NCBI GenBank assembly: GCA_902493125.1
Contig: CABUOF010000034.1
Coordinates: 1 to 22,108, forward strand
DNA: 22,108 bases
From: an uncultured Collinsella sp.
GTDB lineage: Bacteria > Actinomycetota > Coriobacteriia > Coriobacteriales > Coriobacteriaceae
Direction of reading: 5' to 3'
Below, one piece after another: positions 13,588-21,068 of the stretch (position 1 is its first letter; each line of letters starts with the position of its first letter). Both the position numbers and the translations under genes were made by a program. Below the pieces are notes generated by a model. It was not told the DNA's origin. It was given only the letters and a program-made list of their open reading frames with translations, and searched no databases.

Positions 13588-13631
13588 GCCGCCCGCAAAG
13601 CAACCACTCGCGGGCAGCTCTTTTATATAAT
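13588..13631 (+). promoter_or_regulatory. Hairpin and TATAAT box in the trxA/13660 divergent region
   Basis: AGCCGCCCGC (13588-13597) can pair with GCGGGCAGCT (13610-13619), one mismatch. It is followed on the plus strand by a perfect -10 TATAAT (13626-13631) about 28 bp before the start codon at 13660. The -35 region (around 13603-13608) is poor. Confidence 0.45.
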
Positions 13632-13659
13632 GGTGGGCACGCAAACGATTGGAGAGCGC

Positions 13660-14235
13660 ATGCCCACGTCACAAAGCCAGAAAAAAGAAGCCATCGCCCA
13701 GGCGGCCGAGCAGGAGCTCACATCGCTTGCGGTCCGTGGCGTGCGTATCGCGGGCAACGCGTGCTCGCCGATCGTGCTGGTCAAAGGCGATTTGGACGAG
13801 GCCGAGCGTTCGGGTGGCGAGCTTGCCGCCGGCCCGGATGGCGCGGCGTTGCGCAAGGCGCTTGGGGCCATCGGCTACGCGCCCGAGGATTTTTGCGTGC
13901 TGGCAAGCGTCGCCGGCGTGGGTGATGGGACGGTCGCGGTGGGCGAGACTCTGCCGTGCGAGCTGTTCCGTGAGGCGCTTGAGGCTTTGGACCCCGAGGC
14001 GGTGCTGCTGCTCGACAACAACGCGGCTGACGCCATGCGCGAGACCTACGCCGATATGCTCGTGGCGATCGATGACTTCGACACCGCCATGCTCAAGCCC
14101 GGCCTGGTCGCCCATGTGCAGGGCCGCCGTGTGCTCGCGCTCGACGGTTTTGAGGCAGCGCTCACTGACAAAGCCGCCAAGCAGCGCATGTGGGCATACA
14201 TCAAGCAGCTGACCCCGGCAGCCGCTCCGCTGTAG
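13660..14235 (+). CDS. Degenerate uracil-DNA-glycosylase-fold protein
   Basis: A 191-aa protein whose layout resembles family 4/5 uracil-DNA glycosylases: a strand plus loop IVLVKGDLDEAERSG in the place of the GExPGxxEDxxG motif, GPDGAALRKALGAIGYAPEDFCVLASV in the place of the GxxLxxxLxxIGL...VYITN segment, then LFREALEALDPEAVLLLDNNAADAM and a C-terminal KAAKQRMWAYIKQL. The catalytic motif 1 is not conserved and no HPS-type second motif is seen, and there is no cysteine set for the iron-sulfur cluster, so DNA-glycosylase activity is doubtful. The assignment comes from pattern recall, without a search. The ATG at 13660 follows GGAGAG. It is divergent from trxA and convergent with the sensor kinase gene. 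Confidence 0.5.
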   Translation: MPTSQSQKKEAIAQAAEQELTSLAVRGVRIAGNACSPIVLVKGDLDEAERSGGELAAGPDGAALRKALGAIGYAPEDFCVLASVAGVGDGTVAVGETLPCELFREALEALDPEAVLLLDNNAADAMRETYADMLVAIDDFDTAMLKPGLVAHVQGRRVLALDGFEAALTDKAAKQRMWAYIKQLTPAAAPL

Positions 14236-14299
14236 CGGATTGGCGCCGGCGAGCGATTGTCTGGCGGGCAAGGCACGCCTCGAGATCGGCGCCGCACTT

Positions 14300-15577
14300 C
14301 TACATCACAGCGCGCAGCTCAAACCGATCGCCGTTAATGCGGAACTGGCAGTTACCGTTCATGCGCTCCACGGCAAGTTTGATGCTCTTAGTGCCAAAGC
14401 CGTGTCCGGTGTGCCCGGCTACGGGCATGCCATCGACCATGCGCGGCGCGCGGTCAAACGTATTGGAAACCAACAGCAGCAGCTGGCTGTCCTCTAATCG
14501 CAGGTCAAGGTCGACGAATCGCTTTCCTTGGGGTGCGTCGCTTGCGGCGGTGATAGCGTTTTCCAAGGCATTTGAGAGCACGCTAAACAGGTCGGCGTCA
14601 CCTACGTGGATGGTTTCGGGTACGGCGGCGCGCAGGTTGGCGGTAATGCCGTTTCTATTGATATCCGAGTTAAATGACGAAAGCGCGATGTTTACGGTCT
14701 CGTTGGCGCAGAAGCGGCGTACGGCGGTGCGATCGCCGGCTTCGCAGAGTTCATCGATGCGTTTGAGCGCCTCGTCGGTGTGGCCCTCCTCAATTAAAGC
14801 GGCCAAGCCGCGTAGGAAGTGGCGCATATCGTGGCGAAGAATCGACAGCTCGCGCCCAGATTGACGCCAAGCCTCGAGCTCTTTGATGGCGGCGCTGTCG
14901 CGGGTTTCGAGCATCCAGCGCTCTCGCTCGGCGGTTTCCTTTTCTTCGTATTCGCGCAGGTAAACGGCAAGAAACATAAGATAGAAGGCACAGAGCGCAA
15001 ATGCCAAAAACTCAACCGTTACCACCGAGCCCGAGTGGAACAGCGTGGTGTAGACGTTGGTGGCATAGTCAAAGACGTAATAGACGAGCGGCAGGATTAA
15101 AAGGATGCCCAGCTCGGTGGTGCTTTTAATCGCCAAGCGCGGACCGATGTCGCCGGCCCAATGCAACAGGACGGCAAAGACGGCGAGTGTGGTCGCGATG
15201 CGCGCCAGATAGTATGCGATCTGAGAACCGGTTGCGGCAAATGCGGCGATGCCCATCCAATTGCTGAATTGGCAGCTCAGATAGGCGCTGGTGACGCCCA
15301 ACGCCGCGAGCAGCGGACTCAGGCGGTAGCGCGCGCACAGGTAGATGACGAGCGGCAGATGCACGACGAGCGGATAGACCTGACGGGCAAAAAGCTCTCC
15401 GCCAACGACATTGGCGATCGAAAAGGCAGCGCCGGTCACGACGCCGACCCCCAGCAGCTCAAGCGCATGACGCCGGTTGATTTCGATACCGCACAGCGCC
15501 GCCGAGGCAAAGACGCCAAAGAGCAGCGTCGTGGCGTGGTGGATTGCCCAAAGGACCATTTCGACCGAGGAGACCAT
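14300..15577 (-). CDS. AgrC-like sensor histidine kinase
   Basis: A 425-aa membrane kinase. Six or seven hydrophobic segments fill residues 1-205, followed by a coiled-coil linker (about 205-240). The phosphoacceptor is H249 in LRHDMRHFL. The GHKL ATPase domain shows the N-box NALENAITAA (N336, N340) and the G-box GHTGHGFGTKSI. This is the architecture of peptide-sensing AgrC-type kinases that pair with LytTR regulators. Its ATG at 15577 overlaps the regulator's stop codon by one base (TGATG), so the two are translationally coupled. No AgrD-like peptide or AgrB-like protease gene was seen within the window, so the ligand is unknown. The gene ends 64 bp from a convergent neighbour. Confidence 0.88.
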   Translation of the reverse strand: MVSSVEMVLWAIHHATTLLFGVFASAALCGIEINRRHALELLGVGVVTGAAFSIANVVGGELFARQVYPLVVHLPLVIYLCARYRLSPLLAALGVTSAYLSCQFSNWMGIAAFAATGSQIAYYLARIATTLAVFAVLLHWAGDIGPRLAIKSTTELGILLILPLVYYVFDYATNVYTTLFHSGSVVTVEFLAFALCAFYLMFLAVYLREYEEKETAERERWMLETRDSAAIKELEAWRQSGRELSILRHDMRHFLRGLAALIEEGHTDEALKRIDELCEAGDRTAVRRFCANETVNIALSSFNSDINRNGITANLRAAVPETIHVGDADLFSVLSNALENAITAASDAPQGKRFVDLDLRLEDSQLLLLVSNTFDRAPRMVDGMPVAGHTGHGFGTKSIKLAVERMNGNCQFRINGDRFELRAVM

Positions 15578-16299
15578 CAGTGTCTCCCACCCTCAAAGCG
15601 CACCGCAAAGTAGGCGTCTTGGAACCCCTGCTTGCTGCTGCGCGACAGCGGAATGCACGCGCCGGAGCGCATGACGATGTCCGTGCGGTCAAAGTGGTCG
15701 ATGTTGCGCAGGTTGACCTGGTAGCTGCGGTGGCATTTAAAGAAGGTGGCATTTTGCGCCAAACGGTCCTCGACGCTGCGGAATGACTCGAGTGCCTCGA
15801 TATCGCGTCCGTCGCGCAGGTGGAAGACCACGTGCTTGTTGCGCGCCTCGGCATATTCGATGTCGGACAGGCGCAGGGCGTGGTAACCAAAGGACGTTTT
15901 GATCACGAGTTCGTCGGTTGCCGGCGGGCGCATGCTCGAAAGCTCGTCGAGCAACTGCGCCAGGCGCTCGTAGGCCACGGGCTTGAGCAGATAGTCGAAG
16001 GCGCGGACCTCGTAGGATTCCAGCGCGAACTCGGGCGACGAGGTGAGGAACACCAGGCGCACGGCGGTGTCGGCCTGGCGCAGTTCGCGTGCGGTGTCCA
16101 TGCCGTTGACGAGCGGCATGATCATATCGAGCAAGATGATGTCGGCGCGCGATGCGGCATGGCGGGCCAGCAGGTCCTCGCCGCGCGTGACGAGCGCAAC
16201 ATCGACCGCCGTGCCCGTCTCGATCGACCAACGGTCGATCATCCGGTGCAGTCTATCTAGAAAAGCGACATCATCGTCGCAGGCAATAATCTTGAGCAT
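15577..16299 (-). CDS. LytTR-family response regulator (AgrA/LytR type)
   Basis: A 240-aa regulator. The receiver domain (1-120) has the acidic cluster D8-D10, phosphoacceptor D58 in ILLDMIMP, T86 in VFLTSS and K106 in YLLKP. The C-terminal LytTR DNA-binding domain (about 135-235) is recognisable from IEYAEARNKHVVFHLRDG, FKCHRSYQVNL and SRSSKQGFQ. The ATG at 16299 is preceded by AAGGGGG. It is the first gene of a two-gene operon with the kinase at 14300. LytTR regulators usually bind paired 9-bp direct repeats; I did not find an obvious pair in the 290 bp upstream. Confidence 0.92.
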   Translation of the reverse strand: MLKIIACDDDVAFLDRLHRMIDRWSIETGTAVDVALVTRGEDLLARHAASRADIILLDMIMPLVNGMDTARELRQADTAVRLVFLTSSPEFALESYEVRAFDYLLKPVAYERLAQLLDELSSMRPPATDELVIKTSFGYHALRLSDIEYAEARNKHVVFHLRDGRDIEALESFRSVEDRLAQNATFFKCHRSYQVNLRNIDHFDRTDIVMRSGACIPLSRSSKQGFQDAYFAVRFEGGRH

Positions 16300-16485
16300 T
16301 CGGCCCCCTTAAGTAGTTCGATTTTGCCACATCGGGCACGCGCCGCTTGCGGGGGTGCGGACCGTTTGCGCCTCACGGCGTGCAGCTCGCGCCAAGCGGT
16401 GTTGCGGTGGCGAAAGATGCCTCCTGCGCTATCGAAAGCCCGGCTATCCTCAGCTTGCCAGTTCGAAAATGGACTTGCCGCATGA

Positions 16486-16502
16486 TTGAATTTTTATTTC
16501 AA
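16486..16502. other. AT-rich imperfect dyad upstream of the nad operator
   Basis: TTGAATTTTTATTTCAA has TTGAA and TTCAA at its ends and is the most AT-rich stretch of 16300-16590. The rest of 16300-16485 shows no recognised element. It could be part of promoters in either direction. Confidence 0.3.
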
Positions 16503-16506
16503 CTTT

Positions 16507-16550
16507 ACACCTAGGTTTACAGCTGTCTTGTCAGCTGTAAACCTAGGTGT
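16507..16550. promoter_or_regulatory. Large perfect palindrome: probable NiaR operator of the nad operon
   Basis: ACACCTAGGTTTACAGCTG (16507-16525) and its exact reverse complement (16532-16550) flank TCTTGT, giving 19-bp perfect arms. Each arm contains the smaller palindromes ACCTAGGT and CAGCTG. It lies 41 bp before nadA. The operon ends with niaR, a nicotinate-responsive repressor, so this is its natural operator (inference). It has no T run and begins upstream of the probable transcription start, so a terminator role is unlikely. Confidence 0.75.
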
Positions 16551-16556
16551 CATACT
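16528..16556 (+). promoter_or_regulatory. nadA promoter overlapping the palindrome
   Basis: TTGTCA (16528-16533, five of six to the -35 consensus), a 17-bp spacer and CATACT (16551-16556, four of six to the -10 consensus). The -35 box lies in the palindrome's centre and the spacer is its right arm, so a bound repressor would block RNA polymerase. Confidence 0.6.
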
Positions 16557-16591
16557 AAAGCCCCAAGATTCGCCAAAAGAGAGGGGCCTTG

Positions 16592-17617
16592 ATGGCACAG
16601 AGCGCGAACATGGATGCGTCGGAGCTTGCACGCGATATCGCGGCCGGCCTGGCATCGGCAACGACGGCAACGGAGCGCGCGGCACTGGTGCCCGCAGAGC
16701 TCGTCGAGGCCATTCAGCAGCTAAAAACCCAACGTGACGCGGTGATCCTGGCGCACTATTACGTGGCGCCCGAGGTGCAGGCCGTGGCTGATTACGTCGG
16801 CGACAGCTTCTACCTGGCAAAGCTCGCCAAGAGCCTGCCGCAGCAGACTATCGTGCTGTGCGGCGTGGAGTTTATGGGCGAGAGCGCCAAACTGCTCAAT
16901 CCCACTAAGACCGTGCTGCTGCCCGAGCCGGGCGCGGACTGCCCCATGGCGCACATGGTCAAGCGCGAGACAGTCGATGCAGCGCGCGCCGAGTACGGTG
17001 ACGACCTTGCCGTGGTCTGCTACGTCAACTCCACGGTCGAGATCAAGAGCTGGAGCGACGTGTGCGTCACCAGCTCCAACGCCGTTAAGATCGTGTCCGA
17101 GCTGCCGCAGCAGCATATCCTGTTCATTCCCGACCAAAACTTGGGCCGCTTCGTAGCCGAGCAGGTGCCGCAAAAGCACGTCATCCTCAACAACGGCTAC
17201 TGCCCGCGCCATCACATCATCACCGTCGAGCAGATCGTCGACGCGACGGAGGCCCACCCCGACGCGCTCGTGCTGGCGCACCCCGAGTGCAAGGCCGACG
17301 TCCTGGCCGAGGCCGACTACATCGGCTCCACCGCCGGCATCATCAAGTATGCCGAGGAGTCCGACGCGAGCGAGTTCATTATCGTGACGGTTCGCGGCGT
17401 GCTCTACGAGCTCGAGCGCCGCTGCCAGGGCACCGGCAAGAAGTTCTACTTCCCCGCGGTGCAGCCCACCTGCGTCAACATGGACCTCATCACGCTCGAA
17501 AAGCTCGTGCGCTGCCTGGAGACGGGCGAGGGCGAGGTGCAGATCGGCGTCTCGGACGAGGCGGCAGACCAGGCCAAGCTCACGCTCGACCGTATGCTCG
17601 AGTACGCAGCGCGCTAG
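16592..17617 (+). CDS. nadA: Quinolinate synthase NadA
   Basis: A 341-aa [4Fe-4S] enzyme condensing iminoaspartate with dihydroxyacetone phosphate to quinolinate. It shows AVILAHYYVAPEVQAVADYVGDS, the cluster cysteines C90 (VLCGVEFMGE), C204 (NGYCPRHH) and C294 (QPTCVNMD), and the substrate-binding stretch VCYVNSTVEIKSWSDVCVTSSNA. The three-Cys pattern and length match the family. The ATG at 16592 follows GAGGGG; a TTG three bases upstream is less likely. It is the first gene of nadA-nadB-nadC-niaR, behind the palindromic promoter described at 16507-16556. The gap to nadB is 56 bp and holds an inverted repeat. Confidence 0.96.
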   Translation: MAQSANMDASELARDIAAGLASATTATERAALVPAELVEAIQQLKTQRDAVILAHYYVAPEVQAVADYVGDSFYLAKLAKSLPQQTIVLCGVEFMGESAKLLNPTKTVLLPEPGADCPMAHMVKRETVDAARAEYGDDLAVVCYVNSTVEIKSWSDVCVTSSNAVKIVSELPQQHILFIPDQNLGRFVAEQVPQKHVILNNGYCPRHHIITVEQIVDATEAHPDALVLAHPECKADVLAEADYIGSTAGIIKYAEESDASEFIIVTVRGVLYELERRCQGTGKKFYFPAVQPTCVNMDLITLEKLVRCLETGEGEVQIGVSDEAADQAKLTLDRMLEYAAR

Positions 17618-17620
17618 AAC

Positions 17621-17655
17621 AATGTGACATGAGGGGCAGTCCCTTATGCCACATT
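17621..17655. repeat. Inverted repeat between nadA and nadB
   Basis: AATGTGACATGAGGG (17621-17635) pairs with CCCTTATGCCACATT (17641-17655), two mismatches in 15, around GCAGT. The centre (GGGGCAGTCCCTT) resembles the GGGACA-core hairpins elsewhere in the window. It starts three bases after the nadA stop codon. Confidence 0.7.
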
Positions 17656-17673
17656 ACAAGGGAGAGGATTCCT

Positions 17674-19050
17674 GTGGAAACCAAGCAATACCCCGATATG
17701 GAGTGCGACGTCGTCATTGCCGGCTGCGGCGTGGCGGGCCTGTACGCGGCTCTCAACCTGCCGACGAGCACGCGCGTGATCATGCTCTCCAAGGGCGCTG
17801 TCGATGAGTGCGATTCGATGCTCGCACAGGGCGGTATCTGCGTGCTGCCCGAGGGCTCGGACTACGATGCCTTCTTTGAGGACACCATGCACGCCGGCCA
17901 TTACGAGAACCGCCGCGAGAGCGTCGACATCATGATCCGCTCGAGCCGCTCGGTCATCAACGACTTGCTAGCGATGGGCGTGGATTTTGAGCACAAGGCC
18001 GACGGCAGCCTCGACTTTACCCGCGAGGGCGCGCACAGCCGTCCGCGCATTGCCTTCCATGCCGATATCACCGGCAAGGAGATTACGACCAAGCTGCTCC
18101 AGGCTGTTCGCAAGCTGGATAACGTGCAGATTTTGGAGCACGTAGCCATGACCGATATCCTGACGGGCGAGCGTGACGGCGCCACGGTGTGTGCCGGTGT
18201 CGTCGCCGTTTCCGTGGACGAGGACAACTCGGTTCGTCCCGCCGACGAGCTGACAAATGCCGCCGAGGGCGTGCATGCCGGCGAGCCGTTTAAGATCCAT
18301 GCCCGCCACACGCTGTGGGCGACGGGCGGTATCGGCGGCGTATACGACCATTCGACCAACTACCCGCAGCTCACGGGCGATGCCTGCTACATTGCTCAGG
18401 AGCATGGCATTAAGATGGAGCATCTGGACTACGTGCAGATTCACCCCACGGGACTGTTTTCGCCGCAGCCGGGCCGCACCTTCCTGATCAGCGAGAGCTG
18501 CCGCGGCGAGGGCGCGATTTTGCTCAACGCCGCCGGCGAGCGCTTTACCGACGAGCTTCAGCCGCGTGATGTGGTCGCCGCCGCTATTCGCGAGCAGATG
18601 AAGCAGGACGGTACCGAGCACGAGTGGCTGAGCTTCGCCCCCGTCGAGCGCGATGTGGTGACCGGGCATTTTGCCAACATTCGCGCGCGCTGCCTGGAGG
18701 ACGGCCGCGACATTCTGGACGAGCCCATCCCCGTCACGCCCACGCAGCACTACTTTATGGGCGGCGTATGGGTCGACAAGGACGGCCGCACCTCGATGCC
18801 CGAGCTCTACGCCGCTGGCGAGACGGCCTGCAATGGCGTGCACGGCAGGAACCGCCTGGCATCAAACAGCCTGCTCGAAGCGCTGGTCTGGGGTCGTCGC
18901 GCCGCGTGGTATATGCGTACCGGCGAGTCACTGGCCGTGGAGCAGGCGGGCGATCCCGCGCTCGATGGCCGTCATCGCGCCCTGAGCGCCGACATCCTGG
19001 CAATCGATGATCTGGCCCGTGCCGCCGGCACGCAGGCCGTGGAGGAGTAG
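17674..19050 (+). CDS. nadB: L-aspartate oxidase NadB (short form)
   Basis: A 458-aa flavoenzyme oxidising L-aspartate to iminoaspartate, the first step of de novo NAD synthesis. The FAD-binding GCGVAG motif is at residues 17-22, followed by SMLAQGGICV, HADITGKEITT, DYVQIHPTGLF, LISESCRGEGAILLN and the C-terminal FAD motif ETACNGVHGRNRLASNSLLEALVWGRRAA. In an anaerobe fumarate rather than oxygen is the likely electron acceptor. Proteobacterial NadB is about 530-540 aa; this one lacks most of the C-terminal helical domain, as do some clostridial forms. I chose the GTG at 17674, with GGAGAGG seven bases upstream; the frame is open further upstream inside nadA. The nadC start follows three bases after its stop. 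Confidence 0.94.
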   Translation: METKQYPDMECDVVIAGCGVAGLYAALNLPTSTRVIMLSKGAVDECDSMLAQGGICVLPEGSDYDAFFEDTMHAGHYENRRESVDIMIRSSRSVINDLLAMGVDFEHKADGSLDFTREGAHSRPRIAFHADITGKEITTKLLQAVRKLDNVQILEHVAMTDILTGERDGATVCAGVVAVSVDEDNSVRPADELTNAAEGVHAGEPFKIHARHTLWATGGIGGVYDHSTNYPQLTGDACYIAQEHGIKMEHLDYVQIHPTGLFSPQPGRTFLISESCRGEGAILLNAAGERFTDELQPRDVVAAAIREQMKQDGTEHEWLSFAPVERDVVTGHFANIRARCLEDGRDILDEPIPVTPTQHYFMGGVWVDKDGRTSMPELYAAGETACNGVHGRNRLASNSLLEALVWGRRAAWYMRTGESLAVEQAGDPALDGRHRALSADILAIDDLARAAGTQAVEE

Positions 19051-19053
19051 ACC

Positions 19054-19914
19054 ATGAATCCCATTACCATGAAGCTCGTCGTCGATGATCTGATTCTGCA
19101 GGCTCTGCGCGAGGACATTACCTTTGAGGACGTGAGCACGGCGAGCGTGTGCCCCACGGCGCGCCCCGCCACGGTGGAGCTTATCGCCAAGGCCGATGGC
19201 ATCATCGCGGGCCTGGATGTGTTCGCTCGCACCTTTGAGCTGCTGGATTCGCAGAGCTCGGTGCTGTTTGATGTTGCCGACGGTGACGTGGTCCACGCCG
19301 GTGACCACGTGGGGCAGGTGCGTGGCGATGCGCGCGTACTGCTTTCGGGCGAGCGCGTGGCGCTCAACTACCTGCAGCGCATGAGCGGTATCGCTACCTA
19401 TACGCACCAGATGGCCGCGGCGCTCGAGGGCACCAAGACCGTGCTCGTCGACACGCGCAAGACCACGCCGGGCATGCGCGTGTTTGAGAAGGCGGCAGTC
19501 GAGATCGGCGGCGGCAGCAACCACCGTTACAACCTGTCGACGGCCGTCATGCTCAAGGACAACCACATCGATGCCGCCGGTGGCGTGACGCGTGCGATCG
19601 AGATGGCGCGCGCCCATGCATCGTTTACCACGACGGTCGAGATCGAGTGCGAGAACCTGGACATGGTGCGCGAGGCCGTGGAGGCCGGCGCCGACATCAT
19701 CATGTTCGACAACATGACCCATGACGACATGGCCGCCGCTATTGAACTTATCGCCGGCCGCGCCAAGACCGAGTGCTCGGGCAACGTGGATGCCAGCAAT
19801 ATCCGCGCGCTTGCCGACCTGGGCGTTGACTTTATTAGCTCGGGCGCCCTGACGCACTCCGCGCCGATCCTCGACCTCTCGCTTAAGCACCTGCGTCTGC
19901 TGGACGGTAAATAA
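19054..19914 (+). CDS. nadC: Nicotinate-nucleotide pyrophosphorylase (carboxylating) NadC
   Basis: A 286-aa quinolinate phosphoribosyltransferase making nicotinate mononucleotide from quinolinate and PRPP. The active-site segment DTRKTTPGMRVFEKAAVEIGG, then HRYNLSTAVMLKDNHI, and the barrel motifs VEIECENLD, IIMFDNM and DFISSGALTHS are all present. Length is normal. The ATG at 19054 uses the GGAGGAG that overlaps the end of nadB. Its TAA stop shares a base with the niaR start codon (TAATG), so the last two genes are translationally coupled. Confidence 0.96.
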   Translation: MNPITMKLVVDDLILQALREDITFEDVSTASVCPTARPATVELIAKADGIIAGLDVFARTFELLDSQSSVLFDVADGDVVHAGDHVGQVRGDARVLLSGERVALNYLQRMSGIATYTHQMAAALEGTKTVLVDTRKTTPGMRVFEKAAVEIGGGSNHRYNLSTAVMLKDNHIDAAGGVTRAIEMARAHASFTTTVEIECENLDMVREAVEAGADIIMFDNMTHDDMAAAIELIAGRAKTECSGNVDASNIRALADLGVDFISSGALTHSAPILDLSLKHLRLLDGK

Positions 19915-20459
19915 TGAACGCCCGCGAGCGTCGCCGTGCCATCATGGCCGTGCTCGAGGGGGCCAAGGGGCCCGTATCGGGCAGCGCGCTTGCCCGCGAG
20001 GTGGGTGTGAGCCGCCAGATCGTGGTGCAGGACATCGCCCTGCTGCGCGCCGATGGGCACGATATCGTGGCGACCAACCGCGGCTACGTGCTGCAGGAGG
20101 CCCCCAGCAGCCCCGCCGTGCCTACGCGCTTGGTCAAGGTTCGCCACAGCGTGGAGCAGGCAGGCGATGAGCTCACGAGTATCGTCGACGCCGGCGGCGC
20201 CGTGCTCAACGTGATTGTCAATCACCGCGTGTACGGTAAGATTACGGCCGACCTGGACATCCGCAATCGTCGCGATGTCGAGCGCTATCTGCGCGATATC
20301 GAGAGCGGCAAGAGCTTTCCGCTGCTGACGGTGACCAGCGGCTACCACTTCCATCGCATTGCGGCGGAGGACGAACAGACCCTCGACGAGATCGAGGCGA
20401 TGCTCAAGGAAAAAGGCTACCTAGCAGACCTGATGCCCTACGAAGACGATTTGTCCTAG
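19914..20459 (+). CDS. niaR: NAD biosynthesis repressor NiaR (HTH plus 3H domain)
   Basis: A 181-aa repressor. An N-terminal winged helix (about 1-65, SGSALAREVGVSRQIVVQDIALLR) is followed by the 3H metal- and nicotinate-binding domain. The 3H signature is visible: H78 in VRHSVEQAGDE with E86, H104 in VNHRVYG, and H145 and H147 in SGYHFHRI, the same relative spacing that I recall for Thermotoga TM1602. NiaR proteins repress de novo NAD synthesis and niacin uptake when nicotinic acid is plentiful. As the last gene of the operon, translationally coupled to nadC, it should repress itself through the palindrome at 16507-16550. Confidence 0.93.
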   Translation: MNARERRRAIMAVLEGAKGPVSGSALAREVGVSRQIVVQDIALLRADGHDIVATNRGYVLQEAPSSPAVPTRLVKVRHSVEQAGDELTSIVDAGGAVLNVIVNHRVYGKITADLDIRNRRDVERYLRDIESGKSFPLLTVTSGYHFHRIAAEDEQTLDEIEAMLKEKGYLADLMPYEDDLS

Positions 20460-20476
20460 TCGACGCCGCATCTATA

Positions 20477-20543
20477 AGTTGCGGTGAAATAGTTCCTAAA
20501 ATCGGCATCCAAGACATAAAACAGGAACTATTCCACCGCAACT
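20477..20543. repeat. Long hairpin with AGTTGCGG arms after niaR
   Basis: Arms of 21 bp (20477-20497 and 20523-20543, one mismatch) begin AGTTGCGGTG and end CACCGCAACT, enclosing a 25-nt loop. There is no T run. The outer 8 bp are shared with 4133-4162. It looks like a mobile or REP-like hairpin element placed before the true terminator. Confidence 0.8.
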
Positions 20544-20581
20544 GCCAAGGGTCCCGCTCCAAATTAGCTGCCCACATATGC

Positions 20582-20619
20582 AAAAGGAGGCCTCCGCGGC
20601 GATGCGGAGGCCTCCTTTT
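20582..20619. terminator. Bidirectional terminator between niaR and ferredoxin
   Basis: AAAAGGAGGCCTCCGC (20582-20597) and GCGGAGGCCTCCTTTT (20604-20619) form a 16-bp perfect stem with a six-base loop, flanked by A and T runs. It can end both the plus-strand nad operon and the minus-strand ferredoxin transcript. Confidence 0.93.
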
Positions 20620-20659
20620 TGTGCACGGTGTACTTGTGAGTGCGCAAGTGGGGGAGTTG

Positions 20660-20845
20660 TTACTCCTCGACGATCTCGGTGATCGCGCCAGCGGGGCAAG
20701 CGTCCTGGCAAGCGCCACAGGCGACGCAGGAGTCCTCGTCAGCGACGGTAGCGACGTCCTGGAGCTCCAGAACGCCAGCGGGGCAGGAGTCGACGCAAAC
20801 GCCACAAGCGATGCACTCGTCGGCATCAATTACGGGATGAGCCAT
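20660..20845 (-). CDS. Ferredoxin, 2[4Fe-4S] clostridial type
   Basis: A 61-aa low-potential electron carrier. Two cluster motifs, CIACGVCVDSCPAG (C11, C14, C17, C21) and CVACGACQDACPAG (C40, C43, C46, C50), give two cubane clusters. Length and internal symmetry are typical of clostridial ferredoxins used with pyruvate:ferredoxin oxidoreductase and hydrogenases. The ATG at 20845 follows GAGAGG. It is monocistronic, convergent with the nad operon and separated from it by the bidirectional terminator. A promoter candidate and a leader hairpin lie upstream. Confidence 0.95.
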   Translation of the reverse strand: MAHPVIDADECIACGVCVDSCPAGVLELQDVATVADEDSCVACGACQDACPAGAITEIVEE

Positions 20846-20864
20846 GGTAGTTTCCTCTCTGTTG

Positions 20865-20892
20865 ACCGACGCTACAGGCGATGCGCGTCGGT
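20865..20892 (-). other. Leader hairpin of the ferredoxin gene
   Basis: ACCGACGC (20865-20872) and GCGTCGGT (20885-20892) form an 8-bp perfect stem. It lies between the candidate promoter and the ribosome-binding site, near the expected 5' end of the transcript, and could stabilise this small mRNA. Confidence 0.55.
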
Positions 20893-20906
20893 TTGATTCG
20901 GGCAAA

Positions 20907-20934
20907 AACATACCACGGGAGCGACCGTTTGCAA
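20907..20934 (-). promoter_or_regulatory. Candidate ferredoxin promoter
   Basis: On the minus strand TTGCAA (20929-20934), a 16-bp spacer and TATGTT (20907-20912), each four of six to consensus, about 60 bp before the start codon. Confidence 0.4.
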
Positions 20935-21068
20935 TACCCTCTGGCCGGCATCTTCATACCGTTCGCCGAGTATGCCAAGGTTTACTAAAAAACGCGCAGG
21001 TGGGGCCGTTGAGCTGCATAAATGTTAGCTAAAGGTGACTTGAAATATAGGGCGATTGAGCGTGCTTG

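Noticed and set aside
17287..17673. N-terminal extension of NadB
   Set aside because: It overlaps the end of nadA in another frame and reads as Arg/Gly-rich shadow sequence; the GTG at 17674 with GGAGAGG precedes the FAD-binding motif.
20954..20978. CATAC...GTATG dyad as a NikR operator
   Set aside because: The half-sites are in the wrong orientation and spacing compared with the E. coli NikR site, and the neighbouring gene is a ferredoxin.
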